From: a virus
Reading direction: 5' to 3' (one strand)
IMG/VR virus record: IMGVR_UViG_3300031576_000200
Coordinates: 1-35,194 of that record
Length of the DNA: 35,194 nt
How positions within the stretch are numbered: position 1 is the first letter of the stretch; each line of letters opens with the position of its first letter. The notes below the pieces were generated by a model that worked only from the letters and a program-made list of their open reading frames with translations, ran no database searches and was not told the origin of the DNA. Below, piece by piece: positions 22,400-28,785 of this stretch. A program made the position numbers and the translations under genes.

Positions 22400-23176
22400 G
22401 TGACCCTCCCGGGACACTCGGGGGCGATGGGGATCACCCACCTCCGCCGCTACCGCATCCAGGCCCCCGACGGCTCCTGGCGTGGGCCCTATCAACGGGC
22501 GGACGTCATGAACCGTGTCGACGGGCGCGTGCCGAAGCACGAGACCTACCACATCGAGAGGCGCGGCACCGGGGTGACAGGCGCCCCGATCCTCCGGCGC
22601 TCGCGCGCGATCGACGACTACGCCGACGCCCTGGCGGAGGGCAAGGTGGGCGAGGTCTTCCGCCTGGCCTGGGGAGACGCGGACCAGGAGATGGTCCTGG
22701 TGCGGACGGTCCAGATCGAGGTCCGCACCCTCGAGACTCCCGGCAACGCTCACGTCGACGCGTTCGCCTCGGAGGTCTTCACCCGTTGGCCCGGCGCCGA
22801 GAACTGGGGCACGCTCTCCCACCGCTACATCGGCACCACGCGAACCCCCTCTCAGCACTGCGCCTTCAAGCCACTGCGCGCGACCGAGGCCAGGCGCTAC
22901 GGCTTCGCCCTCGCTGGCGCCTCCGCGGGCGCGAACGCCATCGACCTCCACGACGACGCCCCCAAGCGCATGGGCGCCACCTTCACGCTCGCGATCGCTG
23001 AGGCCGATCGTTTCGGGATCGCCCACGCCATCTACAACCTGCGCCAATGGACCCCGGAGGACGGGCTCCGGCCCTACGATCCGCCCCCGGGGGGATCGGC
23101 GCACAAGGACCACGGCCACTACGCCTTCCGCCGGTTCCGGCGCGAGGACGAGCTCGCCTATCCGATCGGGCGGTGA
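22400..23176 (+). CDS. Putative cell-wall peptidase/endolysin-like protein
   Basis: The protein has 258 residues from GTG 22400. ATG 22427 is an alternative. The N-terminal 100 residues are of unknown type (THLRRYRIQAPDGSWRGPY...). The C-terminal 150 residues resemble the ARB-07466/M15-like peptidase pattern: a T-P-S-Q-H-C segment, A-N-A-I-D-L-H, an I-A-H-A-I-Y-N-L-R-Q-W segment, and the metal triad-like H-K-D-H-G-H-Y. These residues would bind zinc in a cell-wall peptidase. It sits before the membrane and holin genes, as a lysin should. The match is to motif order only and the N-terminus is unexplained. Alternatively it could be a tail-associated wall enzyme. Confidence 0.55.
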   Translation: MTLPGHSGAMGITHLRRYRIQAPDGSWRGPYQRADVMNRVDGRVPKHETYHIERRGTGVTGAPILRRSRAIDDYADALAEGKVGEVFRLAWGDADQEMVLVRTVQIEVRTLETPGNAHVDAFASEVFTRWPGAENWGTLSHRYIGTTRTPSQHCAFKPLRATEARRYGFALAGASAGANAIDLHDDAPKRMGATFTLAIAEADRFGIAHAIYNLRQWTPEDGLRPYDPPPGGSAHKDHGHYAFRRFRREDELAYPIGR

Positions 23177-23673
23177 GCCCCAACATGACGGCTACCCTGG
23201 TCGCGGACCTCGAGCGTCACCTGACCCTGTTCCTGGCCACCGGCGCGGTGCTGATCGGGTTGGGGTTCCTGGTCGGCCAGTTCCGCCTCGGCCGCATCCG
23301 AGGGGCCACCGAGGCCCTGCACCTGCAGGCAGCCGAGCTCGACGTGCTCCGCCAGCGGAACGTCACGATCACCGCGGACCTCAAGGCGGCCGAGGCCGAG
23401 GTCCACACCCTGCGCGGGATCGTCGAACAGCTCCGCGAGGACAACCGCGAGCTGCGCAGCCTCGTCATGGGCGAGACGGTCCCGCCGGCCCTGCAGCACG
23501 CCCTCGACACGGCGTTCGCCCGCGCCGTCGAACAGCTCGGGTCGACATTCGCGGCCGAGGCCGACCGGCGGATGACCGAGGTCATCGCATTCTTCGAGCA
23601 GCAGTTCCACCCGGTGGCTCAGGGGCTCGACCGGCTCCTGACCGCCGGCGGACGAGAGGGGGTGACAGCATGA
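23173..23673 (+). CDS. Membrane-anchored coiled-coil protein in the lysis cassette
   Basis: The protein is 166 residues from GTG 23173, overlapping the preceding stop. ATG 23185 is an alternative. One hydrophobic helix (LTLFLATGAVLIGLGFLVGQF) is followed by a long heptad-like coiled coil (LHLQAAELDVLRQRNVTITA through REDNRELRSL) and a second helix near the C-terminus. The pattern resembles inner-membrane spanins or other lysis helpers. It lies between the peptidase and holin. No spanin partner is visible, so the role is inferred. Confidence 0.6.
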   Translation: MSPNMTATLVADLERHLTLFLATGAVLIGLGFLVGQFRLGRIRGATEALHLQAAELDVLRQRNVTITADLKAAEAEVHTLRGIVEQLREDNRELRSLVMGETVPPALQHALDTAFARAVEQLGSTFAAEADRRMTEVIAFFEQQFHPVAQGLDRLLTAGGREGVTA

Positions 23674-23858
23674 AGGTCTCGCGGATCGTGAAGGCGATCG
23701 TCGCGGGCGTCGCTGGGCTCGCCCAGCTGGCGAACGCTGCCGTGAACGACGGCACCATCACCCAGCACGAGTGGTTCGTGATCGGGATCGCCGCGGCCGC
23801 CACGGTGGGCGTCTTCTTCGCCCCCAACGCGCCCAAGCCGGCGCCCGCATCCCACTAG
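23670..23858 (+). CDS. Holin
   Basis: The 62-residue protein has two hydrophobic stretches (IVKAIVAGVAGLAQLANAAV and WFVIGIAAAATVGVFFA) joined by N-D-G-T-I-T-Q-H-E-W. It ends in a short Pro/Ala tail. This layout, with T-x-x-E-W between the helices, is typical of actinophage holins that form membrane lesions at lysis. ATG 23670 overlaps the previous TGA. Two hairpins after the stop end the late operon. Confidence 0.8.
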   Translation: MKVSRIVKAIVAGVAGLAQLANAAVNDGTITQHEWFVIGIAAAATVGVFFAPNAPKPAPASH

Positions 23859-23872
23859 CCGCGGCCGAGGCG

Positions 23873-23896
23873 CGGCCGGAACCTTCCTCCCGGCCG
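23873..23896 (+). terminator. First hairpin after the late operon
   Basis: CGGCCGG and CCGGCCG form a seven-base-pair stem around a 10-base loop (AACCTTCCTC). It stands in front of a stronger hairpin and could be part of a tandem terminator. It starts 15 bases after the holin stop. Confidence 0.5.
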
Positions 23897-23907
23897 CCCC
23901 GTCGCTG

Positions 23908-23943
23908 GCGACAGGCCCCCATCTTCCCCCGGGGGCCTGTCGC
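23908..23943 (+). terminator. Main late-operon terminator hairpin
   Basis: GCGACAGGCCCCC (23908-23920) and GGGGGCCTGTCGC (23931-23943) make a perfect 13-base-pair stem around a 10-base loop. No T-tract follows, which is common for high-GC actinobacterial terminators. It lies 13 bases before a promoter. Confidence 0.8.
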
Positions 23944-23955
23944 GTCCGCGGCTGC

Positions 23956-23983
23956 TTGACTCGCCCCCCCAGAGTGACAAACT
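23956..23983 (+). promoter_or_regulatory. Sigma-70-type promoter of the early/replication operon
   Basis: A -35 box TTGACT (23956-23961) is followed by a 16-base spacer and a -10 box CAAACT (23978-23983) preceded by TGA, an extended -10. It reads toward GTG 24017, which has a GGAGGAAGGGGG ribosome site. The segment is the AT-richest around and lies just past the terminator. Confidence 0.65.
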
Positions 23984-24016
23984 CGCCTTCGCGCCTGGAC
24001 GGAGGAAGGGGGCGCC

Positions 24017-24184
24017 GTGATCGCGATCTGTGAGGGCAACGGCGGGCACCGCGTCCGCTGGACACGCCGGCGCCATAGACGCCTCCCCACCTGCCCCATC
24101 CACGACCGCCCCCTGCACGGCCTGCAGCACCCCTCCCAACAGAACCCCCGCCGGCGCCAGCCGAACGGGGGGCTTGCCCGGTGA
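24017..24184 (+). CDS. Small basic protein, first gene of the early operon
   Basis: The frame encodes 55 residues (MIAICEGNGGHRVRWTRRRHRRLPTCP...). A strong GGAGGAAGGGGG ribosome site precedes GTG 24017, and the end overlaps the next gene by GTGA. The protein is rich in Arg, Pro, His and Gln with two cysteines, C5 and C26. No family is recognised. The good ribosome site and overlap favour a real gene. Confidence 0.6.
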   Translation: MIAICEGNGGHRVRWTRRRHRRLPTCPIHDRPLHGLQHPSQQNPRRRQPNGGLAR

Positions 24185-24411
24185 CGCCGAGCCTCGAGGC
24201 CATCCTGGCGTTCGAGCGTGCCCATCCCGAGATCGGGCCCGCACGCGTACGCGCCGTCCGTGCCGCCTTCGGCATCGGCGTGCTGACCTACTCCATGGCT
24301 CTGGCGAAGATGCTCGAGAGCGACGAGCCCGACCGCCTCGACCCCATCACCACGGCCCGCCTGCGCCGGCGCCGGGCATGGTTGCGGGCCCGAGCGGGGC
24401 GCCGGCCATGA
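24181..24411 (+). CDS. DUF3263-like small protein
   Basis: The protein has 76 residues. The pattern A-I-L-A-F-E-R-A-H-P-E-I-G-P-A-R-V-R-A-V-R-A-A-F-G-I then L-T-Y-S-M-A-L-A-K-M-L-E-S followed by a P-I-T-T-A-R-L-R-R-R-R block matches DUF3263. This family is an actinobacterial helix-turn-helix-like one of unknown function. The normal -Y- follows FG. It is the clearest single hint of an actinobacterial host. GTG 24181 and the stop both overlap neighbours, so all three genes are coupled. Confidence 0.75.
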   Translation: MTPSLEAILAFERAHPEIGPARVRAVRAAFGIGVLTYSMALAKMLESDEPDRLDPITTARLRRRRAWLRARAGRRP

Positions 24412-24962
24412 CCGAGCGGCGGTTCCGCTTCCGCACCCGCTGGGGCATCGCCCTGCGGTACTCGGGCCTCTCGCCGGCCGCGCGCGCGGTCGCGCACGGG
24501 CTGGCCACCTTCATGAAGCACGACGGCTCGCGCTGCGGCCCGGGCCTGGATCGGATCACGCAAGCCACCGGATACTCGCGCGCCACCGTCTGCCGCGCCC
24601 TGGCAGAGCTGCAGGGCCAGGGCTGGATCCATCGCGGCCCGGCCGGCGGCCGCGGGAGCCCCACCGTCTACACGCCCACGCTGCCCCAGGGTGCCGAGGA
24701 ACGGGTCGAACAGGTGCTCGGAAAGGGTCGCACCCATGAGACCCTTTCGGGCCACAAAGGGTCGCACCCACGAGACGAAAGGGTCGCACCCATGAGACCC
24801 ACACCTATTAGCCTTGAAGAACCTGAGCGCGACGGCGGCGCCGTCGCCGATCCTGAATGGGTACGGCAACTGCTGGCCGAAGCCAGACGCCGGCTCACGC
24901 GGGGTGAGTCTCTCGACGGCCTGGGCGGGCCCGCACCGCCGGCCACGGCGGAGGAGGCCTGA
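24408..24962 (+). CDS. Winged-helix replication-type protein with internal iterons
   Basis: The protein has 184 residues. Residues 1-90 form a helix-turn-helix/winged-helix domain of the type found in phage and plasmid replication initiators: L-S-P-A-A-R-A-V-A-H-G-L-A-T, then I-T-Q-A-T-G-Y-S-R-A-T-V-C-R-A-L-A-E-L-Q. A following beta wing reads W-I-H-R-G...R-G-S-P-T-V-Y. The middle is disordered because it is written over three copies of a DNA repeat at 24721-24800. The C-terminus is charged (W-V-R-Q-L-L-A-E-A-R-R-R-L-T-R). Placing repeats inside the initiator gene is like lambda O with its origin. The protein would bind the repeats and start replication, which is inference. ATG 24408 overlaps the DUF3263-like stop. 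Confidence 0.75.
   Translation: MTERRFRFRTRWGIALRYSGLSPAARAVAHGLATFMKHDGSRCGPGLDRITQATGYSRATVCRALAELQGQGWIHRGPAGGRGSPTVYTPTLPQGAEERVEQVLGKGRTHETLSGHKGSHPRDERVAPMRPTPISLEEPERDGGAVADPEWVRQLLAEARRRLTRGESLDGLGGPAPPATAEEA
24721..24800. repeat. Three iterons; candidate replication origin
   Basis: Three direct copies of AGGGTCGCACCCAYGAGAC, each preceded by AA, start at 24722, 24756 and 24778. The spacings are 34 and 22 bases, so each copy is read in a different frame. The first copy sits in an inverted repeat with nine-base arms, GAAAGGGTC at 24721-24729 and GACCCTTTC at 24740-24748. A mildly AT-richer stretch follows (ACACCTATTAGCCTTGAAG). The arrangement suggests a DNA-level function, most likely an origin. 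Confidence 0.7.
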
Positions 24963-25108
24963 TGGCTCACCAGCTAGGCCGCATCGTGTGGGACCTCGCA
25001 CCACCACGACCCGACCGAGCCGACCGGCGGAGGGATCTCCTCGCCGGCTGCATCCTGGTCGGCATCGTGCTCGCGATCGGCGTGCTGATCGGGGCCTGGC
25101 TCTGGTGA
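24962..25108 (+). CDS. Small membrane protein
   Basis: The frame encodes 48 residues. The N-terminal half has R, D and P residues; the C-terminal half is one hydrophobic helix (LLAGCILVGIVLAIGVLIGAW). ATG 24962 overlaps the preceding TGA, and TGA 25106 overlaps the next GTG. Function is unknown. Its overlaps support a real gene. Confidence 0.6.
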   Translation: MAHQLGRIVWDLAPPRPDRADRRRDLLAGCILVGIVLAIGVLIGAWLW

Positions 25109-25605
25109 CGATCACGGCCGTCGACTTCGCCCTCATCATCCCGGGCCCGCCCGCCATCGCCTGGTCCGATCGGGTCCAACCCATCCCGTTGCACCGGGCA
25201 CGCATCACGGCCCACGGCAACCATCTGGTCGCCCTCGACCGTGAGCACCGGCACGACCTGCAGACCCGCTGGCGGTACGCCCGGCTCGTGCGGACCCCGC
25301 TGGAGGGCGACCTGGCGTTGTCGCTCCGGATCGCGGGGAGCACTCGGGTCCCGGACAACCGCGCGCGCAACGGGATCCGGCGCGCGGACCGGCCGGACCT
25401 CTCGAACGTGCTCAAGGCCGTCGAGGATGCCGCCAACGGCCTGCTCTGGGAAGACGACAGCCAGGTGCGGATCACCTACACCGAGCTGGTCGCCTGGGGG
25501 CCTGAGGTCGAGCCCGGCATGGCCCTTGACGTGTGGCAGATCGATGGTGCGGGGACCCAGGTACTTTCGCGGTTCCCGACCGGCGGCTGGGGCGCGGGGC
25601 ACTAG
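25105..25605 (+). CDS. rusA: RusA-family Holliday junction resolvase
   Basis: The 166-residue protein has an N-terminal beta region (IPGPPAIAWSDRVQ...) and R-P-D98-L-S-N-V-L-K-A-V-E-D-A-A-N-G-L-L-W-E-D117-D118-S-Q-V. This matches the catalytic RusA pattern D-x-x-N...K...D, with the following W-x-D-D. RusA cuts Holliday junctions at recombination or replication intermediates. A resolvase in the early operon next to the replication protein is common in phages. GTG 25105 overlaps the upstream stop. The neighbour downstream begins at the base after this stop. Confidence 0.85.
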   Translation: MTITAVDFALIIPGPPAIAWSDRVQPIPLHRARITAHGNHLVALDREHRHDLQTRWRYARLVRTPLEGDLALSLRIAGSTRVPDNRARNGIRRADRPDLSNVLKAVEDAANGLLWEDDSQVRITYTELVAWGPEVEPGMALDVWQIDGAGTQVLSRFPTGGWGAGH

Positions 25606-25776
25606 ATGGCCCCGCGACCCCGCGGCGACCGGTGGCGCGTCAAGGCCGGCGGGACCTGGATCACCGTCATCCGTGGGCAGCGTCCCCGGGTGGGCGGGAT
25701 GCTGAACGTGGCCCCCGGCGTCCGATGGAGGATCACGGCCGTCCAGCCGGTCGAACGAGAGTCGGTCCGAGCGTGA
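25606..25776 (+). CDS. Small basic protein, unknown function
   Basis: The frame encodes 56 residues (MAPRPRGDRWRVKAGGTWIT...). ATG follows the RusA TAG directly, and the end overlaps the next GTG. The beta-type short sequence with many Arg and Trp may bind nucleic acid. No family is recognised. Confidence 0.55.
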   Translation: MAPRPRGDRWRVKAGGTWITVIRGQRPRVGGMLNVAPGVRWRITAVQPVERESVRA

Positions 25777-25976
25777 ACGGCCACCCGGTCTACGAGGCCA
25801 CCAGCCCTGCGGCCGTCGGGGTCGCTTGCTCTGTCTGCGGCTCCCTGGTGCTCATGGAGAGCACCCACGCTCACGACCGATGGCACCGGGCGCTAGCCGC
25901 CGGCCTCGAACGCGCCGGCGTGGGCACCGGGCGCCCGCCCCTGGACGATCTGGACGGGGGCCGGCGTGGAGACTGA
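25773..25976 (+). CDS. Small C2H2-like zinc protein
   Basis: The 67-residue protein has C19-x2-C22 followed by H32, H34 and H38, compatible with one zinc finger. The C-terminus is Gly/Asp/Arg-rich. The gene is coupled to its neighbours by GTGA at its start and an 11-base overlap at its end. A nucleic-acid role is inferred only. Confidence 0.6.
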   Translation: MNGHPVYEATSPAAVGVACSVCGSLVLMESTHAHDRWHRALAAGLERAGVGTGRPPLDDLDGGRRGD

Positions 25977-26703
25977 TCCGGTTCAAGCGGCCGCGCGAGA
26001 CCTCCGACGCGAAGGATGGACGGTGCTGGTGGGCGGGTGGCCGGCGCTGCTCGCCCTCCGCGATGGGGATGCCATCATGGCCGTCGACGTCCGCCGGGAT
26101 CACCTGACGCTGGCGCAGCGCAAGATGCACGAGGCCCTCGAGCAGGTCGGGATCCGGGTCCACATCACGGGCAAGCGCCCGCCCCGCGATGGCCCCCAGC
26201 GGCCCTGGACCACGAAGGAGCTGCAGACACTTCGCGCCAACGCGGCCCAGGGGGCCGCCGGCGTGGCGGAGCTGCTGGATCGCTCCATCGCATCGGTCAA
26301 GCGCCAGGCCCAGCAGCAGCGGATAAGCCTCCGATTGGACGGCGAGCGCCGCGGCCTGCTGATCGGCCAGCCCAGGGCCATCAGCTTCCGATCCGGGGCG
26401 AACAAGCTCGCGCAGCTCGTGGAGCTCCGGCGCGCGGCGCTGGCCGGCGAGGTAGATCTGCAGATGATCGAGCGGCGCGTCCGGCTGATCGCGCACGGGG
26501 CCCCCCTCTGTCCCGCATGTACCGCACGCCCGATCGAGAAGGCGAGCACGGGCCTCTGCACCGACTGCCATCTGGATGGGCTCACCGACCAACACCGCCT
26601 GGCCTCTCGGACCGTGCTCCGCCAGCGGGAGCTCGACCTGCAGCGGCAGAACAAGGCACGCGCCCGGCGGGGAAGGGTTGCCAGCGCACCCCCAGGCATG
26701 TAA
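25966..26703 (+). CDS. Fusion of nuclease-like fold, Myb-like HTH and zinc ribbon
   Basis: The 245-residue protein has three parts. Residues 1-70 resemble a VRR-NUC/restriction-endonuclease fold: A-R-D-L-R-R-E-G-W-T-V, then D-A-I-M-A-V-D41-V-R-R and L-T-L-A-Q-R-K-M-H-E-A-L. The usual catalytic E-x-K is replaced by D-V-R-R. Residues 79-123 are a SANT/Myb-like helix-turn-helix (P-W-T-T-K-E-L-Q-T-L, S-I-A-S-V-K-R-Q-A). Residues 180-205 form a zinc ribbon with C182, C185, C198 and C201. Such a protein could bind DNA and cut or mark it. Whether the first domain is active is unclear. GTG 25966 overlaps the preceding gene. Confidence 0.6.
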   Translation: METDPVQAAARDLRREGWTVLVGGWPALLALRDGDAIMAVDVRRDHLTLAQRKMHEALEQVGIRVHITGKRPPRDGPQRPWTTKELQTLRANAAQGAAGVAELLDRSIASVKRQAQQQRISLRLDGERRGLLIGQPRAISFRSGANKLAQLVELRRAALAGEVDLQMIERRVRLIAHGAPLCPACTARPIEKASTGLCTDCHLDGLTDQHRLASRTVLRQRELDLQRQNKARARRGRVASAPPGM

Positions 26704-26737
26704 GGCTGCCCGGCTCACCGACCCGAAAGGGGGAGAG

Positions 26738-27214
26738 ATGCGTAGCTTCACGATCACCCTCCTCGTGGCCGCGCTGCTGGCGACGATCGCGCCGCCGGCG
26801 GCCGCCAACCACGCGAGGGGACCCTGCACGGGCTACCGCGCCCGAGCAGCCGACATCGAACATCCCGCCACCCGGCGCATCGTGGCGGCTGAACGAACCA
26901 TCGACCTGACGTGGTGCCTGTGGCGGGCGCTGGACGCCGACCGCGTCGTGCGCTGGTCCACCCTGCTCGACCTGGGGCAGCGGGAGTCCGGCTTCATCCC
27001 CTGGGCTTTCAACCGGACGGGCTGCAACGGCTACGGCTGCGGGGGCGTGTTCCAACATCACCTAGCCTACTGGCCCGGACGAGCCCGGAACCTGCCACGA
27101 CGGTGGTACCCCCACCAGTGGCCGGGGATCGGGTGGGGGAACCCCCGCGCGAACGTCCACGCGGCCCTCAGGATGATCAAGGCGCAGGGCGGGATCTGCC
27201 CGGCCTGGTGCTAG
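26738..27214 (+). CDS. Secreted lytic-transglycosylase-like protein
   Basis: The 158-residue protein has a signal peptide-like N-terminus (MRSFTITLLVAALLATIAPP) ending with A-A-A-N-H. The rest resembles an SLT/lysozyme-like fold: L-L-D-L-G-Q-R-E83-S-G-F with the likely catalytic glutamate, N-G-Y-G-C-G-G-V-F-Q-H, and N-V-H-A-A-L-R-M-I near the end. Four or more cysteines fit an exported fold. It would cleave peptidoglycan outside the membrane. Its place at the end of the early operon, far from the lysis genes, suggests a role other than final lysis. A good AAAGGGGGAGAG site precedes ATG 26738. An alternative is a host-like protein carried as cargo. Confidence 0.7.
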   Translation: MRSFTITLLVAALLATIAPPAAANHARGPCTGYRARAADIEHPATRRIVAAERTIDLTWCLWRALDADRVVRWSTLLDLGQRESGFIPWAFNRTGCNGYGCGGVFQHHLAYWPGRARNLPRRWYPHQWPGIGWGNPRANVHAALRMIKAQGGICPAWC

Positions 27215-27341
27215 CGTTCTCAGTGCCCCCTCTCCGCTGAGCGGGGCATACCCGGGCGACCGGGGGGTGGGCGGTCAATCTTCCCGTCCCGTGAGCCGGG
27301 GTCGCGGACCTCGCATCCCGCGCCCCGGGCCCTCCGTCGCC

Positions 27342-27370
27342 TGGACATTCCGGTTCGGGGGCCTTATCGT
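27342..27370 (+). promoter_or_regulatory. Promoter for a leaderless transcript
   Basis: The -35 TGGACA (27342-27347), a 17-base spacer and the -10 TATCGT (27365-27370) sit so that transcription would begin at or next to ATG 27377. A leaderless mRNA is therefore expected, as often in actinobacteria. Bases 27365-27377 share the 13-mer TATCGTGACGGCA with 34897-34909. The upstream part of the gap, from 27215, contains only weak GC-rich inverted repeats and no clear terminator. Confidence 0.65.
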
Positions 27371-27376
27371 GACGGC

Positions 27377-27637
27377 ATGCACGTGACCGCGAAAGCTCTC
27401 CGCCGGGCCCTGCAGGCGGACGCACCCTGGATCAGCCTGCAGCCGGCCCGCATGGTCTGTCTGCGGTGCGGCATGGGGGCGCCGATCCCCCAGCCCGTCA
27501 CGCTGCAGGGAGCCGTGGCCATGGCCATCGCCTTCCTCGAGTGGCACGTGAGCTGCCCGCTAACGGGCGCGGCCGCGCGCGGCGAGCAGCTTCGGATCCC
27601 GGCCCCCATGGCCGAGCAGGTCCGGCTCCCGGCCTGA
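27377..27637 (+). CDS. Small CCHC-type zinc protein
   Basis: The 86-residue protein has C28-x2-C31 and H57-x2-C60, a likely zinc site, with a hydrophobic helix (LQGAVAMAIAFLEWHV) between. ATG 27377 has no ribosome site; it lies seven bases after a -10 box, so the mRNA may be leaderless. The ORF ends 10 bases before the HNH gene. No family is named with confidence. Confidence 0.6.
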   Translation: MHVTAKALRRALQADAPWISLQPARMVCLRCGMGAPIPQPVTLQGAVAMAIAFLEWHVSCPLTGAAARGEQLRIPAPMAEQVRLPA

Positions 27638-27647
27638 TTCCGGGGGA

Positions 27648-28052
27648 ATGGCGGCGCCGCGGCGGCGAGCGATCCCCCGGCCTTGTATCGACTGCGGTCG
27701 GCGCACCTACGTCGGCCGGCGGTGTGACGACTGCCGGCCGAGGTACGAGGCCAAGCGGAACGAAGACGCGATCTGGCGCGCGGCCTATCGCTCGCCCCTG
27801 TACCGGACCGAGCGCGCGGCCGTACGCGATCGCGCCGGCGGGCGTTGCGAGGCCTACGCCCCTGCGGGCAACGAGCGCTGCCCCGAGCCCGGCGTAGAAG
27901 CCCACCACCTGCGCCCGCTCTCGAGCGCCCGTACGCTCGAGGAGGCCCTGGCTCTCTGCGTCCGCTCGAACCTGGCCTGGGTGTGTGCCAGGCACAATCC
28001 ACGGGGCCCTCAGCGGGCTCCTAACGGGGGCGCACACGATCCGGGCCTCTAG
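27648..28052 (+). CDS. HNH endonuclease
   Basis: The 134-residue protein has an N-terminal zinc knuckle (C13-x2-C16 and C28-x2-C31). The nuclease core has G-G-R-C-E-A-Y, then V-E-A-H86-H87-L-R-P-L and a following V-R-S-N-L-A-W-V-C-A-R-H-N. This is the C...HH...N...H(N) order of HNH enzymes. HNH proteins often help terminase at packaging or act as homing nucleases. Here the gene stands alone, not beside terminase. A GGGGGA ribosome site precedes ATG 27648. Two hairpins follow the stop. Confidence 0.85.
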   Translation: MAAPRRRAIPRPCIDCGRRTYVGRRCDDCRPRYEAKRNEDAIWRAAYRSPLYRTERAAVRDRAGGRCEAYAPAGNERCPEPGVEAHHLRPLSSARTLEEALALCVRSNLAWVCARHNPRGPQRAPNGGAHDPGL

Positions 28053-28065
28053 GGCGCACTCCTGC

Positions 28066-28121
28066 CCCAGGTCATGCCTGGGCCGCGAGGCGGCGCCAGG
28101 GGGGGCGCTGCGCGTGCCCCC
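28066..28121 (+). terminator. Two hairpins after the HNH gene
   Basis: CCCAGG and CCTGGG pair around TCATG at 28066-28082. GGGGGC and GCCCCC pair around a nine-base loop at 28101-28121. They fill the start of the 152-base gap before a promoter and may act as a terminator. No T-run is present. Confidence 0.45.
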
Positions 28122-28151
28122 GGCAGCCCTCGATGAATCTGGCTGCAAGGC

Positions 28152-28181
28152 TTGCTACCAGATGTCCGCATCGCATACACT
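28152..28181 (+). promoter_or_regulatory. Promoter of the small-gene operon
   Basis: TTGCTA (28152-28157), an 18-base spacer and TACACT (28176-28181) form a good sigma-70-type promoter. It stands 23 bases before ATG 28205, which has a GAAGGGAGAAG ribosome site. The stretch is locally less GC-rich than its surroundings. Confidence 0.65.
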
Positions 28182-28204
28182 CAGGGTCGAGGAAGGGAGA
28201 AGAG

Positions 28205-28489
28205 ATGCGGATCGATGAGTGCGAGTACACGGACCGCGGCCAGGGCCACTTCGGCGCGAAGCGCGGATGGTTCGCGAGGGTGAACGACGAGGGCGCCCGT
28301 AGCGGCCGCACGCTCAACCTCTCGCGGCTGGACGGCGAGACCGAGTGGACCATGGACGCCCTGTTCCTCTCCAACGGCTACCCGGTCTTCGTTCACGGCT
28401 TCGGTTCCCGCGTGACGATCCCGCAAGTGCTGATGGACCCCGACACGGTCGCGGCGCTCGATGCCCGCGCCAGAGGAAGGAGGGCCTGA
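28205..28489 (+). CDS. Unknown small protein
   Basis: The 94-residue protein is mixed alpha/beta in look (HFGAKRGWFARVNDEGARSG, EWTMDALFLSNGYPVFVHGF). The ATG has a good GAAGGGAGAAG site and a promoter directly upstream. Its C-terminal basic tail (DARARGRRA) precedes a two-base gap to the next gene. No family is recognised. Confidence 0.65.
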   Translation: MRIDECEYTDRGQGHFGAKRGWFARVNDEGARSGRTLNLSRLDGETEWTMDALFLSNGYPVFVHGFGSRVTIPQVLMDPDTVAALDARARGRRA

Positions 28490-28491
28490 GG

Positions 28492-28722
28492 ATGGCCACG
28501 AAGAAGAAGCAGGGACCGGCGCTCTCGCCGGCGCAGAAGGCCTGGGAGACCCGGCGTGCCGCCGGCGACCCTGGGGCCGCAGCCCGCAAGGCCTGGGAGA
28601 CCCGCAAGGCCGCTGCGACCAAGGCGAAGAAGGGGGGCAAGACCACGGACAAAGCGACGAAGAAGGCGACGACCGCCAAGCCCCGAACCCGGAACGTTCG
28701 GCGCGAGGCCAAGGTCGCTTGA
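28492..28722 (+). CDS. Lysine/alanine-rich basic protein with short repeats
   Basis: The 76-residue protein carries two copies of K-A-W-E-T-R-[RK]-A-A and a Lys/Thr/Ala-rich tail (KAKKGGKTTDKATKKATTAK), histone-tail-like. It may bind DNA non-specifically or be a small nucleoid-like protein. That is inferred from composition only. AGGAAGGAGGG precedes ATG 28492. A hairpin follows the stop. Confidence 0.65.
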   Translation: MATKKKQGPALSPAQKAWETRRAAGDPGAAARKAWETRKAAATKAKKGGKTTDKATKKATTAKPRTRNVRREAKVA

Positions 28723-28735
28723 CCCAGCGCGCCTC

Positions 28736-28762
28736 CGACCCCGGCCAGTGCGGCCGGGGTCG
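28736..28762 (+). terminator. Perfect 11-bp hairpin
   Basis: CGACCCCGGCC and GGCCGGGGTCG form an 11-base-pair stem with a five-base AGTGC loop. GCGCG-type bases on both sides could extend it. No T-run follows. Like the other hairpins in this window it may end or attenuate transcription. Confidence 0.65.
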
Positions 28763-28785
28763 CCGCGCGAGAGGAGAGATGCGGC

